A stretch of DNA of 64,000 nucleotides from Limnephilus marmoratus (GCA_917880885.1 OU862933.1:6247452-6311451), one strand, 5' to 3'; counted from the first letter of the stretch, positions 43,290 to 54,785 are shown. Notes: generated by a model not told the origin, from the sequence alone. Translations and numbers: made by a program.

Positions 43290-43600
43290 AATGAATTTTG
43301 AACTGATTGAACATGATTTACATTTGTTTTACAGGAAAGTCCCCAAGCTGTAATTCCATACCTTATAATAGATTCAGTTAATGATAAATAAATTATTCAA
43401 AGTGTGCGTATTGGAACATAGAATTTTAGTTTAGGAATACAATATATTAACAATAGATCTCAGTCGTTCACAGCCTTCATTTATTAATTTGTAAATCCCA
43501 TTTGAAAAACAGTCAATAATAACACCTAAAAAAGATATTCTTTAACCAGTTCAATATTTTCACATGTATACAATGCAGGGATGCTTACATGTAAGCAATC
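43290..43600 (-). pseudogene. LINE ORF2 relic around the YG..AWG block
   Basis: Minus strand reads LTESIIRYGITAWGLSCKTN and VNHVQSVQ, the block found after the RT domain in Jockey/CR1-type LINEs (compare YYALVQSTLQYAIISWGSA in the element at 18225). Upstream, GVIIDCFSNGIYKLINEGCE resembles motif 7 onward (LGVIID...). Multiple stops and shifts. An old 5'- and 3'-truncated fragment. Confidence 0.55.
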
Positions 43601-44764
43601 TGCAGAGTGTGTTTTTATTTCAGGTGTAATAATATTTAATTGTTTTAACTACTTATAAGCCTTGTAGAGGAAATCCGTGTAATAATAATACAAACAAAGG
43701 CAATACAAATGGAAAACGAACATACTTCAAATAAGCATCCATGTAAAATAATGTTTGTAGCTTAATTAATACCAATAACCAATGTTAAACGTTACGATCA
43801 AATAAACAGATTATTTCCGAGCAATTTAATGAATCAATAATAATGCGGAAGAAATGAGATTTAAACAGTACAATTTCGAAAATTGGACATGGTTAAAACG
43901 CCCGATGGATTGCTGCAATGAACATGAAACCATTTTTTATTTTCTTTATAAACGGATGCAGATATATTGGGTCCACAATTACACATAACAGTTGTATCGA
44001 CGATAAACTGTAAAATAAAACATGTTAACAGAATGGATACACCAAAAAGAAGCATGACCACAAAAAAGCTGATTAATCTCTGAAAAAAATATCCGGTAAA
44101 TCAAGATTTACATGCATAAACAGAATTCTCTATGATTGCCGCCGATTTTTTTGTTGTTTTTGCAATTCTTTTACGGTAACGGATACATTTCACGAAGTTT
44201 TACCTCTGGGAAGAGTTGATTCGAGTCTCTAATTTTTTTAAGAGAATGTCCATAAATCAGCGGATGGTACTGTTGTTGAAGATTGGAATTTCGCGTGTAG
44301 TTATACGGTAAGTTTCCAAGTAAAGAATGTATTATTCAAGCACCATTAACGAACGGAACGGGTTTAAATTGATGTGTTAATGGTTTGGTATGAATATTCA
44401 AGTGTTACAACTGTATCTGAACCAAAAAACACCCATTTCTCGACACACGAACATTGAAGCTGCAAAGACGATAGGTATTCTGCTTTTCCACAGGGAAATC
44501 ATGCTATCTGCGTTGAGGTAACATAAGCGATCTTGGAACATACATTATGCATTCAGAGTGTTACCAGCTTATTTCAGATCAAATGATTGCGTTAAACGGC
44601 GGATATTCATGTCATTTTAGGATCCTGACGAAATTAAAAGTAACAATTAACCTGAGGGGTGATTCTGTATCTTTTGGGTTAACTTTTGCGTTAAGTCAGC
44701 GTTACGAGATAATAAAGACAAAATCCGTCGGATATCGGAAGACGTCCGTCGTGCGTATTCGGCT
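43601..44764. other. No gene recognised
   Basis: AT-rich; frames of 66-77 codons show no domain. The 77-codon frame at 44547 runs into element E. ATTCGGCT at 44757-44764 is the left flank of element E copy 3. Confidence 0.4.
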
Positions 44765-45175
44765 GGACTCCAGATACTAATATCTACAGCCTGTATGTCG
44801 GACGAATATCTACAGCTCATATGTTGAACTAATATCTACGAACTTCAGAGTGTTGACTAATATCTACAGAGCGTAGCGTAGGTTGGATTAATCAGCTAAA
44901 TGTGTCCAATAGTCCGATATTAGGGATTTTTACACATATACTTTACATAAATTAAGTTTTTTAAACTGCATACGCAATATTACGTTATTCCAATATGCTA
45001 TACATAATTGCAAATCCAACCTCTGCCAGTGCTGTAGATATTCGTCAACACTTTGGTTTTCATAGATATTCGTCAACAGTTTGAGCTGTAGATATTCGTC
45101 AACACTTTCCTTCTCATAGATATTAATTCGATTTTTTCAGTTTTTGGAATTCCTGTAGATATTAGTAGACGCCTC
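44765..45175 (+). mobile_element. Motif-array element E, copy 3
   Basis: 411 bp, same layout as 7712-8142: GGACTCCAGATACTAATATC at the left, GTAGATATTAGTAGACGCC at the right. The flanks ATTCGGCT and CTTCGGTT differ at two positions, consistent with an older 8-bp duplication. Four units remain in the left array. Confidence 0.75.
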
Positions 45176-45183
45176 CTTCGGTT

Positions 45184-46024
45184 GTAAAATTTCTGTGATT
45201 TTCTATGGCGTGTCTATGCCTGTTGCGTATTAAACGAATTAATCACCTACTTAAAAACACGAATTACCATTTATTAGTTATTAAAACTACTTACATATAA
45301 GCGTGATAGGCGTTCATAAATGACTATCCGTTTGTTAAGATAACTAACTATTTTTAAGAGTTGGTGTCTTAACACAAGGGCAGTATTTAGCTCGTTAGCG
45401 CGATACGGAAAACCGCATTTAAGAAAACTGTCAAAATGTATCGTTTACGGCCGACTTAACGCGTGTTACGTTGTCTTGTACGAGTCTATATGCGGCCGTC
45501 GCAATTATTAGTAAACTATAGTACGACCCTAACCCTTGGACAAGGTATAACCATTGGTTTCAAGCCAATTCAGAATCAACTCTATTCAAAACCTCTATAG
45601 AAAGCAATTAAAAGTTATGATTTTTTTAAATAGCACATAACCTAATCTAACGTAACCTGTTTAACAAAAAAAAAATTCATCACTTTTAATGACTTTTCAA
45701 ATGAGGTGTTCAAAGTTAAGTTCATTTGAGTTGTCCGGTCACCGTAACCACTATCTATATCAAAAACTATTTTAATTTAATTTTATGACGACATTCATAA
45801 AACTGGGACAGTTTAGCAAGGACGGAAGATAGTAGACCACCAAATCTGTACGACAAAGAAGATAGGACTATTGAAGAGTTGCACTTGTAATGGCGAAAGT
45901 ATGATTAATAGATTCTACTGTTTTAAAAGGTATACGTAAGATGGACTTAAGATGAAACGTTTTTCGCTTGTTAACTTTTGAAAACGTTGAAATTACATCT
46001 CCCGTACAATTTACGTTTATATGA
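45184..46024. other. No gene recognised
   Basis: Unassigned AT-rich sequence with no structure I can support. Confidence 0.4.
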
Positions 46025-46425
46025 ATACAGCACAAGAGTTCCAACTGATCTCTCTATGCATCACCTTGCACCACAGCGGAAGGGATGGATTCAGATTCGT
46101 CTGTCACTTCTGGACACACTGACCCCTAGATTCCTTTTTCCTTTCTAGAACTTCTTAGCATTCCTTTCCTAAAAAATACCACCCACACAGCATCTAGAAA
46201 GATGACATAGGCCCAAAGGGAAATTATTTTCTTGTGCAAGGTTAGTGGAAAATAATAAATAAACTAAAAACTGCAGAGTCAATGGACCGTGAACAGAGTA
46301 TGCTTTGAGCTTGTAGGGAGTTGTTAAGGAAAGGAAATTGGGAATAGGAAGTTTGGAAACTCTGGCTCTTCAGATCTGGTCATCAAACACGCTAACACCA
46401 TTTCAATCCTGAAAAGTGTACGAAA
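46025..46425 (-). mobile_element. SINE-C copy split by SINE-A
   Basis: ATGAATACAGCACAAGAGTT (46021-46040) is the reversed SINE-C tail. From about 46310 the reversed body resumes (GGAATAGGAAGTTTGG, CTTCAGATCTGGTCATCAA). Between them a diverged SINE-A lies in plus orientation. SINE-A therefore inserted into an existing SINE-C. Confidence 0.55.
46065..46245 (+). mobile_element. SINE-A diverged copy inside SINE-C
   Basis: GGATGGATTCAGATTCGTCT, ACACACTGACCCCTAGATTC, CACCCACACAGCATCTAG, GGGAAATTATTTTC. Same subfamily as 39-478 (the GACGTATGAATCC block). Tail lost. Confidence 0.55.
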
Positions 46426-46538
46426 ATTGGTTAAATAGGTTACGTTAGGTTAAGTTATGGGTTATTTAAAAAAAAATCATAACTTTGATTTTTCAAAGAA
46501 GTGTTGAGTTTAATCGGAATTGTCATGGAACCCTCTAC

Positions 46539-47216
46539 TAGTGATGCAACGGAAGTGTCTTAACGGAAGCAGAAACGGAAACAGATGTCAAAAGTAAATC
46601 TTTGCGGAAACGGAAGCGGAACCGGAAGTGTTAATACTGTGAAGAAAAAGCACAATTTTATTTTTAAGATTTGTTTAATTAAATTTGTATTTTTAACTTT
46701 TAGTACTCGAAATTAAACAGAGGTAAATTATATTTAATATAAAGTGATTTGGCTGCTTTTACACCTTTGAGTCTGTTTCGGAGTACATTTAACCAACTCC
46801 ACTAATTAATTGCTCACTGGCTACTCTGCTGAGGGGAGCGGATAAGTATTGGTGAACAATTGGCAACAGATGGGGGAACTTGTGCGCATTTACTTTCCAC
46901 CACACAAGGGGATCCTCACGGAGAGGAAGTCTCTTCTCTTTCTTGTATTCCCGAAGGTGTGTATCTCTAAAAATAAATTGTCACAATCGTCAGTTGTAGA
47001 AGAGTTCTCCTCCTGGTCTTCATTTACACTTAACATCGTTTCCAATATTTGTAATGATGATAATGATTTTGAAGTAGAAGGCTGCACTTCGATATCTTCA
47101 ATCGCAAATTATTCTTCGTTTAAAGTTCGGTAATAAAGTTTGCGGAACCAGAAACGGAAACGAAAAGACTTGCGGAACTTCTGCAGAATCGGAAGCAGAG
47201 TTCTGTTGCAACACTA
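46539..47216 (-). mobile_element. hAT transposon, internally deleted, intact TSD
   Basis: 678 bp. CCCTCTAC flanks it exactly at 46531-46538 and 47217-47224 (8-bp TSD). The ends TAGTGATGCAACGGAA and TAGTGTTGCAACAGAA (inverse) are hAT-like TIRs. Both subterminal regions are rich in CGGAAAC/CGGAAGC words in the same orientation. The inside keeps only the C-terminal part of a transposase. It is a non-autonomous deletion derivative. Confidence 0.85.
46789..47090 (-). pseudogene. hAT transposase C-terminal (dimerisation) relic
   Basis: Minus strand reads DPLVWWKVNAHKFPHLLPIV and continues HQYLSAPLSRVASEQLISGV before a stop at 46789. This is the conserved hAT dimerisation block (WW..N...FP.L...A..YLS.P.SSV.SER.FS..G), with degeneration at the ER.FS position (EQLIS). 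Upstream comes an acidic stretch (SVNEDQEENSSTTDD) in a frame shifted by one near 46930. The DDE catalytic region and BED finger are absent. Inactive. Confidence 0.8.
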
Positions 47217-47271
47217 CCCTCTACCACTACCTACATTTTTCATCTATATTTCATTTTATCTTACACATTCT

Positions 47272-47762
47272 AGTTTTAACCGCTAGCCAGCCATGTATTG
47301 CCGACGTATCATATGACTTTTTTTAAAACATTAACCGATATATGTTCAAACGCCTACAGGCTATAAAACTTCGCGTTACCTCAATTAAAAATTACAAGCG
47401 CAACAAGAACAGTAAGCAAGTAAATGAACGTAATTATTTTATCCGTAAAATTAGTTACAATCATGTACCGTTGATAGCAATCAGAACGATCCGCCGAGCA
47501 ACAATAAATTATTGCCGAGCAATAATAAATTATTAACCATACACGCAAGAATCGGATGGGTAACGGAGATATTATGTTTTGTTATTTTTAAAGTATACGT
47601 TTAAAAATCATTTGACATGCTTTTAGTGTTTAATACACAACAGTTATTAAATTAAATCTTTCTTCTGCCGTTAGTCACAGTTTAAATAAATAATATTTCG
47701 GACAAATGAAAACAAAATACGGATTCATACACCGAAGCAAATCAAAAATACCAGCCTCAAAC
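47272..47762 (+). mobile_element. Probable LTR of an errantivirus-like gypsy element
   Basis: Begins AGTTTTAACCGCTAGCCAGC and ends ...CCTCAAAC(T), directly followed by a tRNA-Lys primer-binding site. AGT...ACT ends and a length near 490 bp fit gypsy/errantivirus LTRs, which start AGT instead of TG. A 21-bp tandem duplication (GCCGAGCAAYAATAAATTAT) lies at 47493-47534. The left boundary is inferred from the AGT end. No gag, pol or env follows, so this is a dead copy. Confidence 0.45.
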
Positions 47763-47780
47763 TGGCGCCCAACGTGGGAC
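47763..47780 (+). other. Primer-binding site matching tRNA-Lys
   Basis: TGGCGCCCAACGTGGGAC is complementary over its first 16 bases to the CCA-ended 3' terminus of tRNA-Lys. This primer is typical of gypsy-type elements and several retroviruses. Confidence 0.65.
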
Positions 47781-48067
47781 TAATAAAAAACTAGTTATTG
47801 TCGAATGCCAAAGTCGCGAATCCGCAAAAACATTATTCGTAAATATTGAGGGTTGAAGTGTAGAATTTTTAATTTTTTTTAAATTGATTTTATTTCTTGC
47901 AAGGGCAATCCCGATGAGTTACGGAACCCATTTTAGGAAGGGAGGAACTTAAAATTCATAGGTGGGAGGAAATAGTAACCATTTTACATAGGTATTTTGA
48001 TATAAGTTTCACGTAGAGTATAGACGAAAAATTAAAGTCAGGTTAAGTAGAAACAAACAACAATAAA
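47781..48067. other. Leader remnant and spacer
   Basis: AT-rich sequence after the primer-binding site with no gag-like frame. Confidence 0.4.
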
Positions 48068-49563
48068 AAAAAAGAAATAAAGAAGAAGAACTTCTTCTTC
48101 TTCGATGACGCTACAGCCCATATCGAGCTTTGGCCTCCTGCAACAGTCGCCTCCAACTCCTCCTGTCCTCAGCGGCTGACTTTCAATTTGGTACCTGGAG
48201 AAGCTGTGCTGCATCCCCTCTTACTTCGTCTTCCCACCTCAGTCTGGGTCTTCCCACTTTTCTCTTTCCACCTGGGTGTCCATTCAAAATTCTTGTTGGG
48301 ACGCGTGTATCCGGCATTCTCTGTACATGCCCAGCCAATTCCGCCTGAGGAGTCTCATATGTGTTGAGATGCTAGGTGTCTTATACAGGGTGTCCGGGGG
48401 TAAAGTGCATTAACTTCGGGAGGTGATTCTACATGATAGTACAAGTAAAAAAGATAAATAACTTTTTTCGAAATTCCAACTTTTAGGGGTAGTTTTGAGG
48501 TAAAAAGATAAAATTATTCCAGCGTGTGTGGCCAGTTTTATTATTTTCCGCTGTTACGTTACGGGCCAATCACAATCGAGTCGGGCGCCCGGCAGGCTCT
48601 CAGCAAGTAATATCGTACCTCACACTAAGGATTTTTAGTAGGTACGTCTTTTTGTATGGGAAAAAAATGTTGGAATTTCGGAAAAAGTTGTTAATCTTTT
48701 TACTCCTACCATCATGTAGAATCACCTCCCGAAGTTAATGCACTTTACTCCCGGACACCCTGTATATCATACAATTCTGTATTGTGCCGGATGCGCCACT
48801 GTTCACCCTCTTTCACGGGTCCACATATTCTTCTCAGCACTTTTCTTTCAAAAGTATCCAGCATTTCAGCCATCTTTACCGTCAGTGTCAGCGTCTCACA
48901 TCCATATGCCAATACAGTTCTAACAATGGTCTTATATATGGTTATTTTGGTTTTTCTGTGGACACTACGTGACTTAAACACGGGCAGCAAAGAGAAGTAT
49001 GTTTTGTTGGCTGCTGTGATTCTCCTTCTGATTTCTGCTGGATCCTCATTATTCTCTGTCAGACTGGAGCCCAGGTAGGTGAATTATTGGTCGACCACTT
49101 CGTAAGAGTAGTTGTCTTTGAATTGTGCACTACTTCTTCTTCTGTGTGAAGGGTTCCTGCTCTGTATCATCATTTTCGTTTTGTTGACATTAACCTGCAG
49201 TCCTACTTCCCGTGCTGCTGTTTCTAAAGGATCAAAGACCTCCTTAATGGCTGAAATTGATCTTCCAACAATATTTATTCTTGAAATAAATATTAGAGCC
49301 AGTGTCTATTAGCGTTTTTCTTATTACATGTTCGAGCACAATGTTGAAGAGAGTGGGAGCCAGACCGTCCCCCTGTTTTAGTCCCTGCGATACTGTGAAT
49401 TCTTCCGACAATTCCCCATCTATTTTGACCTGACATCTTGAGTCTGACATTGTGGCTTTGATGAGCCTAACCAATTTAGGTGGAATCTGGAATTGAAGTA
49501 GTATGTCATATACATACTCCCGATCTATGCTATCATACACTTGCTTGAAATCTATAAAAGAAG
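48068..49563 (-). pseudogene. RTE-like LINE ORF2 relic, split and deleted
   Basis: Minus strand, in order. FIDFKQVYDSIDREYVYDIL (RT motif with catalytic D) and LKQGDGLAPTLFNIVLEHVI. The sequence then jumps to GRSISAIKEVFDPLETAARE, so the YADD box is deleted. QVNVNKTKMMIQ, FTYLGSSLTENNEDPAEIRR, IYKTIVRTVLAYGCETLTLT, FERKVLRRICGPV and ELYDI follow. A 377-bp MITE interrupts here (48386-48762). Beyond it are HVQRMPDTRVPTRILNGHPG, GKRKVGRPRLRWEDEVRGDA and LLQEAKARYGL with frameshifts. The motif series is that of RTE-type LINEs. Several frameshifts, a missing catalytic box and the insertion leave no function. Confidence 0.8.
48386..48762. mobile_element. CAGGGTGT-type MITE, intact, TA TSD
   Basis: 377 bp, starting CAGGGTGTCCGGGGGTAAAG and ending with its inverse. 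The inverted arms extend about 100 bp with few mismatches (GCATTAACTTCGGGAGGTGA, TTTCGAAATTCCAACTTTT). TA on both sides. Inserted in an RTE-like relic, which dates it as younger than that relic. Same family as 6035-6893. Confidence 0.85.
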
Positions 49564-49917
49564 AAGAACAAGGTTGTAAAAGTATGGATGACTACATATC
49601 CGTGGAAAAGAAAAGGTGAGAAAAGGAAACAAGAAACAAACGTACCTACGAGTACTTTAAAGAATTGATATCATAAATCGATTTATATTATTACTACACC
49701 AGATTCTTATGCATTAATATTCATCAAATCTGTAATTTATATATAATAACGTGTAATAAAAAAATAAATGGCAGATACGCTCCGTTTAAGATGAATATAT
49801 TGGCATATTTAACTAACTGTCGGCAGAAATGCGGATTCGCGACTTGGAGTTGGACCGACGATTTTTTTCATTTTCAAACCAAATTACATCTGCTTCTCAT
49901 GAGATTCCATCTGTCTG
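49564..49917. other. No gene recognised
   Basis: AT-rich spacer. Nothing is supported. Confidence 0.4.
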
Positions 49918-50042
49918 TGGTCAGTGGTCAGTGAGACTATGGGTAATGTTGTGCGATTGAAGGTAGTGATAAGAGATGGGAAGAGGAAGGTAGACAAGTA
50001 ACCTGACTATTCAGATCTGGCCATCGAACACGGTTAAAGTCA
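49918..50042 (-). repeat. SINE-C partial copy, reversed
   Basis: AGTGAGACTATGGGTAATGT, GGGAAGAGGAAGGTAGACAA and CTATTCAGATCTGGCCATCG match the reversed 3' body of SINE-C. The head is missing. Confidence 0.6.
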
Positions 50043-51596
50043 GGAATACTGACATGTTGCAGTCCGACAAAAATATAAGTAGAAAAAGGAGGACGTTGCA
50101 AACATTTAAATTGATTTAAATTACAACATGCTAAAGTAAAATGGTGTAACTTTTTAAAAGGCCTATGTTGCAGGTGCATTTTTTTCAAATTATTATTTAA
50201 GTATCCACGGTGTCGGACAATTAGTGGTCATTTTTAAAATGATATGTTTCTAAGTCATATTAAAAGCGCTCTGGATGCAATCTTATTAAAGTTGTCAATC
50301 AAGTCCTTTTGATACGAATATTATGCTGTAGATAAAACGAACACTTATGAATTATTCGGTTTTTATAATCTCAACGGATGTGCACCAGGTAATTGCTGAC
50401 TCAATTATCTTAAATGCATCCGTTTCTTTTTGCTAAATATTGTAATGAAATAGAGCAGCGGTTGTCAACCTTTTTGAGCTTGTGTACCCCTAAACTCTAT
50501 CTATCGTGTAATGAAAGACATGTTTCATTTGGAATTTTTTAATACTCTCATTATTACATGAATTTAACAATCAAGTCACACAAATACAATTTTGTAGAGC
50601 GTAACACGACTTCAGGCATTTTCAACCACATGCGAAATTGAACAAATTTTGTTCAATGTGTTTTTATTTCGACGAATTAAATTCATGTTCTCGAATTAAA
50701 TTTGAATTAAATTCAAACTCACTCCAAATTGAGATGATGAATTTTTTTAACCTCAATAAAATTCTAGAAATTTTTTTTCTCATGAATCAGAAGTTAAAAT
50801 AAAAGCCCTCTTTTCTATTACACCCCGTATGATCAAGCATACAATGTTAATCCTACACATACAGTCAATATGACCCTGGAGCGTGCTTTGCAGAAAAAAG
50901 TTTACTCAATTTCACATAGGTAGGAGCTGAGTTTTAAAATCTACATTCGTGCCACGATATTGCTTATCCCTAATTGTTGCTTCGCGTACCCAAAAGGGTA
51001 TGCTTACCACATTTTGAAAACCGCTGAAATAGAGAAAACTTTTAAATATATAAATACGTAGGTGCCTACTTATTTATAAGATTTTAATCAGTATTTAAAA
51101 TGGTTAATTTAAAAAAGGGAAAATAAGAGCAGTCAAATGTTGGCCGGTCACCACTCTCAGCATTGCCCTGGTGAAAAATCACTATTCGGAATCGAATAAC
51201 CCGACAGTATTTGAAAATCTCCTACTACCACCATATTAAGCAGAAAATATTGCTTGTGCCATGATGGAGGACTTAGCCAGCCGAGGAATCGATCACAGGA
51301 CGCCTGGGTGGAACCCAAAAACGATGCCAACTCAGTCACTGACCGGTCAAATATATAAGTAGTTTTCAGTGGTTTGGTCAGTATAGACAAGTAGTTTTAT
51401 TGTTGATACATTTGAATGAAAATGTTTTATATTTTTGTTATTCGGCGGTACATCCTCTCTGCACACCATTTTGGGGACACCTTTTTATATTATATGTAAA
51501 AAGGTATCCCGTATTTTCCCCAAGTCGAGATCCCTATCGCACATTGTATTTACCGTGGGCCCAACTGTCGGGAGATCAACTGTCATGGAATCGGAT
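50043..51596. other. No gene recognised; SINE-C crumbs
   Basis: 51150-51200 (CACTCTCAGCATTGCCCTGG) is a short plus-strand SINE-C body fragment. GAGGAATCGATCACAGGACG near 51279-51303 is a reversed B-box-like word. The rest is unassigned. Confidence 0.4.
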
Positions 51597-51715
51597 TTTT
51601 TTTTTTTTTTTAATAATAAAAACGTTTATTTGTTATAGAGAATACATCAGTACAAAGAAGCTTTGACTGTCCAACTAGGAAGGTCTCCCGTTCTAGGACA
51701 GTCAAATGACAAACA
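51597..51715 (-). repeat. Poly(A)-ended retroelement 3' fragment, reversed
   Basis: A T run at 51597-51612 followed by AATAATAAAAACGTTTATTTG (reverse of an AATAAA signal region) and a CCAACTAGGAAGGTCTCCCG block. Looks like the 3' end of a processed RNA inserted on the minus strand. Family not identified. Confidence 0.45.
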
Positions 51716-52657
51716 TTTTGATAGGCGTAAATTTAATTTAGAAATGATCAATTTGGGACACAAATCAACAAATCATCGCCAAAAAACGTTATCTTATTTA
51801 CTAAAGTTCAGGCAAAAATATTTAATTATTTATAATGTATGCATAATTTAATTATTTACTAATTTAGTTATTATTAATTATTTATAATAATGCACAAGTG
51901 TCCTTTACGTAGGTACATGTTTTTTTTTCAATATAGAAAAAAGAAAGAAATGTAAAATTATAAGTTTACTTGTAAATAAACCAAAAGAAAAATAATATAT
52001 ATTACCAAAATAAAAATAATACATTCTACCAAAAGAAAAATAATACATAAGAAAAATAATACCTATTAATTATAAATAAACCAAAAGAAAAATAATACAT
52101 ATTAATACAAAGTTATTGAAAGCAGTGAAGAAGATGCAAACAGAAAATACTTGTATATGGTGACCTTGTTAAAAAACGTACTGCTAAATTGTTTAATTAG
52201 TACAGCTTTATACTTCGGTAGAGGCATACAAAAAATATCAGAATCGTTAGCATAAAAGGTTTTTAAAAATGTTTAAAGTGTTTTCCAATCGTACTATTTG
52301 ATTGATTGATTGATCTATAGTTTCACAGACTCCAAACAGTTAGGAGCATTTGGATCTTCCGCGGTACTTACATAGATAACAAAAAACATGTAAATAATAA
52401 AAAATTGTTTGAGTATCCACTAAAACTCGAAAAACGGTGAGCTGTCATGAAATTCAAACAACTTTTTATTTCCGGAATCCCAAGGTCAACCAATATCCGT
52501 CCCATTAATTTAGGTAGATCGAACAACAAACAATTTTCATCATGAGCTACGCAGCACTGCAATGTCCATTTTGGTCAGAAGTCATTTTGGTCAAAAGTCA
52601 TTTTGGGCAGTTGGTAGGTACCTACTTATATATTAATAGTAAGTAATTTTTCATTTT
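51716..52657. other. No gene recognised
   Basis: AT-rich with a short AACCAAAAGAAAAATAATA word repeated four times at 51978-52105. No coding content. Confidence 0.45.
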
Positions 52658-52757
52658 CTAATAATTCTCTAACTTCTCCATCTTCTTCTTGTAACCCAAT
52701 CTAACTATAAGTATATCATTTTCTTATTATAGAAGATCTGTGTGCATAGTATTAAGA
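52658..52757 (+). repeat. Repeat J, copy with empty MITE site
   Basis: TAATTCTCTAACTTCTCCAT...CTTATTATAGAAGATCTGTG TGCATAGTATTAA matches 57057-57136 plus 57297-57316, but without the MITE-G that splits the second copy. Confidence 0.6.
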
Positions 52758-54344
52758 GCGCTGCCGGTCGCTGCGAACATTTATGAATAGGTATTTTAAA
52801 AAATCTCTTTTATTTCACTCTCTGACAGTAGTCAGAATCGCGCTATAGATGTGTGAGTGAATGCAGGCCTTGTGTGTGTGGGCTACGCGCTTCACCCGTG
52901 TCGAATTATTATTTCTGCCGACCACGCATGTTCCAATCTGCAAATGTGTAGAGACAAGACCGCTCGCAGGGGCGTCCTATTGTAAGCGTCCTATGAATAT
53001 GCTATTATAGCTACTTATCGTTGTTGCGCGCACAAAATATCCTGTGGGTATTTTAGAATATTAGGATACATAATAAAAAAAAACCGAAAAAAAAAAATTG
53101 GGGACCCATATTTTTATTTATTTTCATTAATTGTAGAGTTATTTTTGATACCATGTTTGGGTGAAAACAAGTGGGCTTAATATACATTTTTTTATTAAAA
53201 CCGACAATTTTTTCTTAAATTTTGCATTCAGGATTTTTGTGCGCACTTTTTATGCACATATGATATTTTGTGTAGCAAACGTAGGAAAGGCAACTTGACC
53301 TTTCTCATAGGACCCATATCCCTCAGGCCTCGGGCATATTTTTTCATAAGGTCGAAATATTTCCGCTTTGCAATAAAATCCAAATAAATGGAATATTTCT
53401 GATAGTATCCGAAAACAAAAAATTGTTTTTGAAAGGCGATGAAATACGCTTTTAAATTTTGAAATCCGAAATAAACCTTTGCTTTTCGAATATAAAAATT
53501 TTGAACGCACACATAATTTTTTTTAAAATGACTCATCTTACGTTTTTTCTAACTAAAATTACTGATAACGAAAAAAATAAAAACACGTACATATTTATTA
53601 CACAAATGTATTGTTAACATTTCCGTCACCTCACTTTTTTATTGTTTCATGTAAAAATAATTAATAGATACAAAATTCCATAAGTTTCATAAACTTTGGT
53701 TTTATAAAGGTGTACAATTCCATTATTTTGTGGTTAACTTTTGAATTTGAATATAAAGTTTGATATTTTCTCTTTCTCTTTCGAACACCGTTTAAAACTT
53801 ATTTCTCAACATAATAGTAAGGGAGACACAAGATCGATATGAGTTGTTCCCAAAGCTAACAAATAGCCGAGGGGGGGGGGGGGGGGGTTAAATTTGGATT
53901 TGTGACCAAAACACCCAAATAAATTGAAAATGTATTTTTTTAGCAAAAGGTAGAGAAAATATCTTGTACTGATAAATATGTTTTATTTTATTTATTTTTG
54001 TTTCAAATTACGAAATATTGGTCTTAAAAAAATGAATTTTGGATGCAACTTAATTTTTTGGTAATTTTTTGACAGTTAAATAGAAATATAAAAAAAATAT
54101 TTTTGCTTTACCTACTGAGTTAATATTGAAGAAAATATATATATTTTAATATTTAATATAGATGTATAATTGTACAGTGGAGTTATATAAATTACATATG
54201 GTGTACATACATAGGATACGGTTACATACTAAAATATTGTGCACTTGGGAGAAATTCGAAAAATCTAAATAAAATAGAGGTGAATATAGATTAATAATAA
54301 ATAGAAAGAATGAGAAAAACAGGTAATTATTTAGTTAATTATTC
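52758..54344. other. No gene recognised; long G run
   Basis: A G17 run at 53871-53887 followed by TTAAATTTGG resembles the inner part of MITE-G without its ends. The 102-codon minus frame at 53228-53536 has no recognised domain. A block at 52810-52990 is GC-richer but unassigned. Confidence 0.4.
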
Positions 54345-54772
54345 CTGATGAAGTTTGAGTTTCAGTTTATTGATGTCTTTGGTTTTTTTTATTTCAATGG
54401 GAAGGTTGTTGAAAAACTTTATTCCTAAATAGATGTAGGTAATTGTTTTGCATTAGTTTGGTATTAAATTTTGGTATTTTGATGTTATCTTCATATCTTT
54501 TTGATTTTAGTTTAAAATTTTTTGATGATATTATCTTTGTAAATTTGGGTAATTGCATTTTTCTTGAAGATCTTCTCTACTCGAGGCACCGTGAAATCTG
54601 CGAAAAGCGTTTCTGTTGGATAAGTGGAGGGTTTCTTTAGGATTACTTTAATGATTAGTTTCTGGATTACTTTGATCGGGGTTAGAATATTGTTGTATGA
54701 CCCCCCCCCCCCATGCAATAATTCCATATTGAATTAATGACTGGATTAGTGCATAGTATACTCTTTTTAGAT
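54345..54772 (-). pseudogene. Jockey/CR1-type LINE ORF2 C-terminal relic
   Basis: Minus strand reads KRVYYALIQSLIQYGIIAWG, a glycine run from a stretch of C at 54702-54713 (plus strand), SYNNILTPIKVIQKLIIKVI and LKKPSTYPTETLFADFTVP, later YIYLGIKFFNNLPIEIKKTK. It parallels residues from YYALVQSTLQYAIISWG onward in the LINE at 18225-23549 (IIKIILKKPSDYPTDQLF; LIFNRLPDEIRK), so it is a close relative, truncated at the 5' side. Frameshifts present. A reversed SINE-A fragment abuts its 5' side. Confidence 0.8.
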
Positions 54773-54785
54773 TGTTGAGATTATT

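Noticed and set aside
49112..49312. 66-codon plus-strand frame
   Set aside because: It is the shadow of the RTE-like relic on the minus strand.
53228..53536. 102-codon minus-strand frame
   Set aside because: K/F/Y composition expected of AT-rich DNA, a second overlapping frame of similar length, no known motif.
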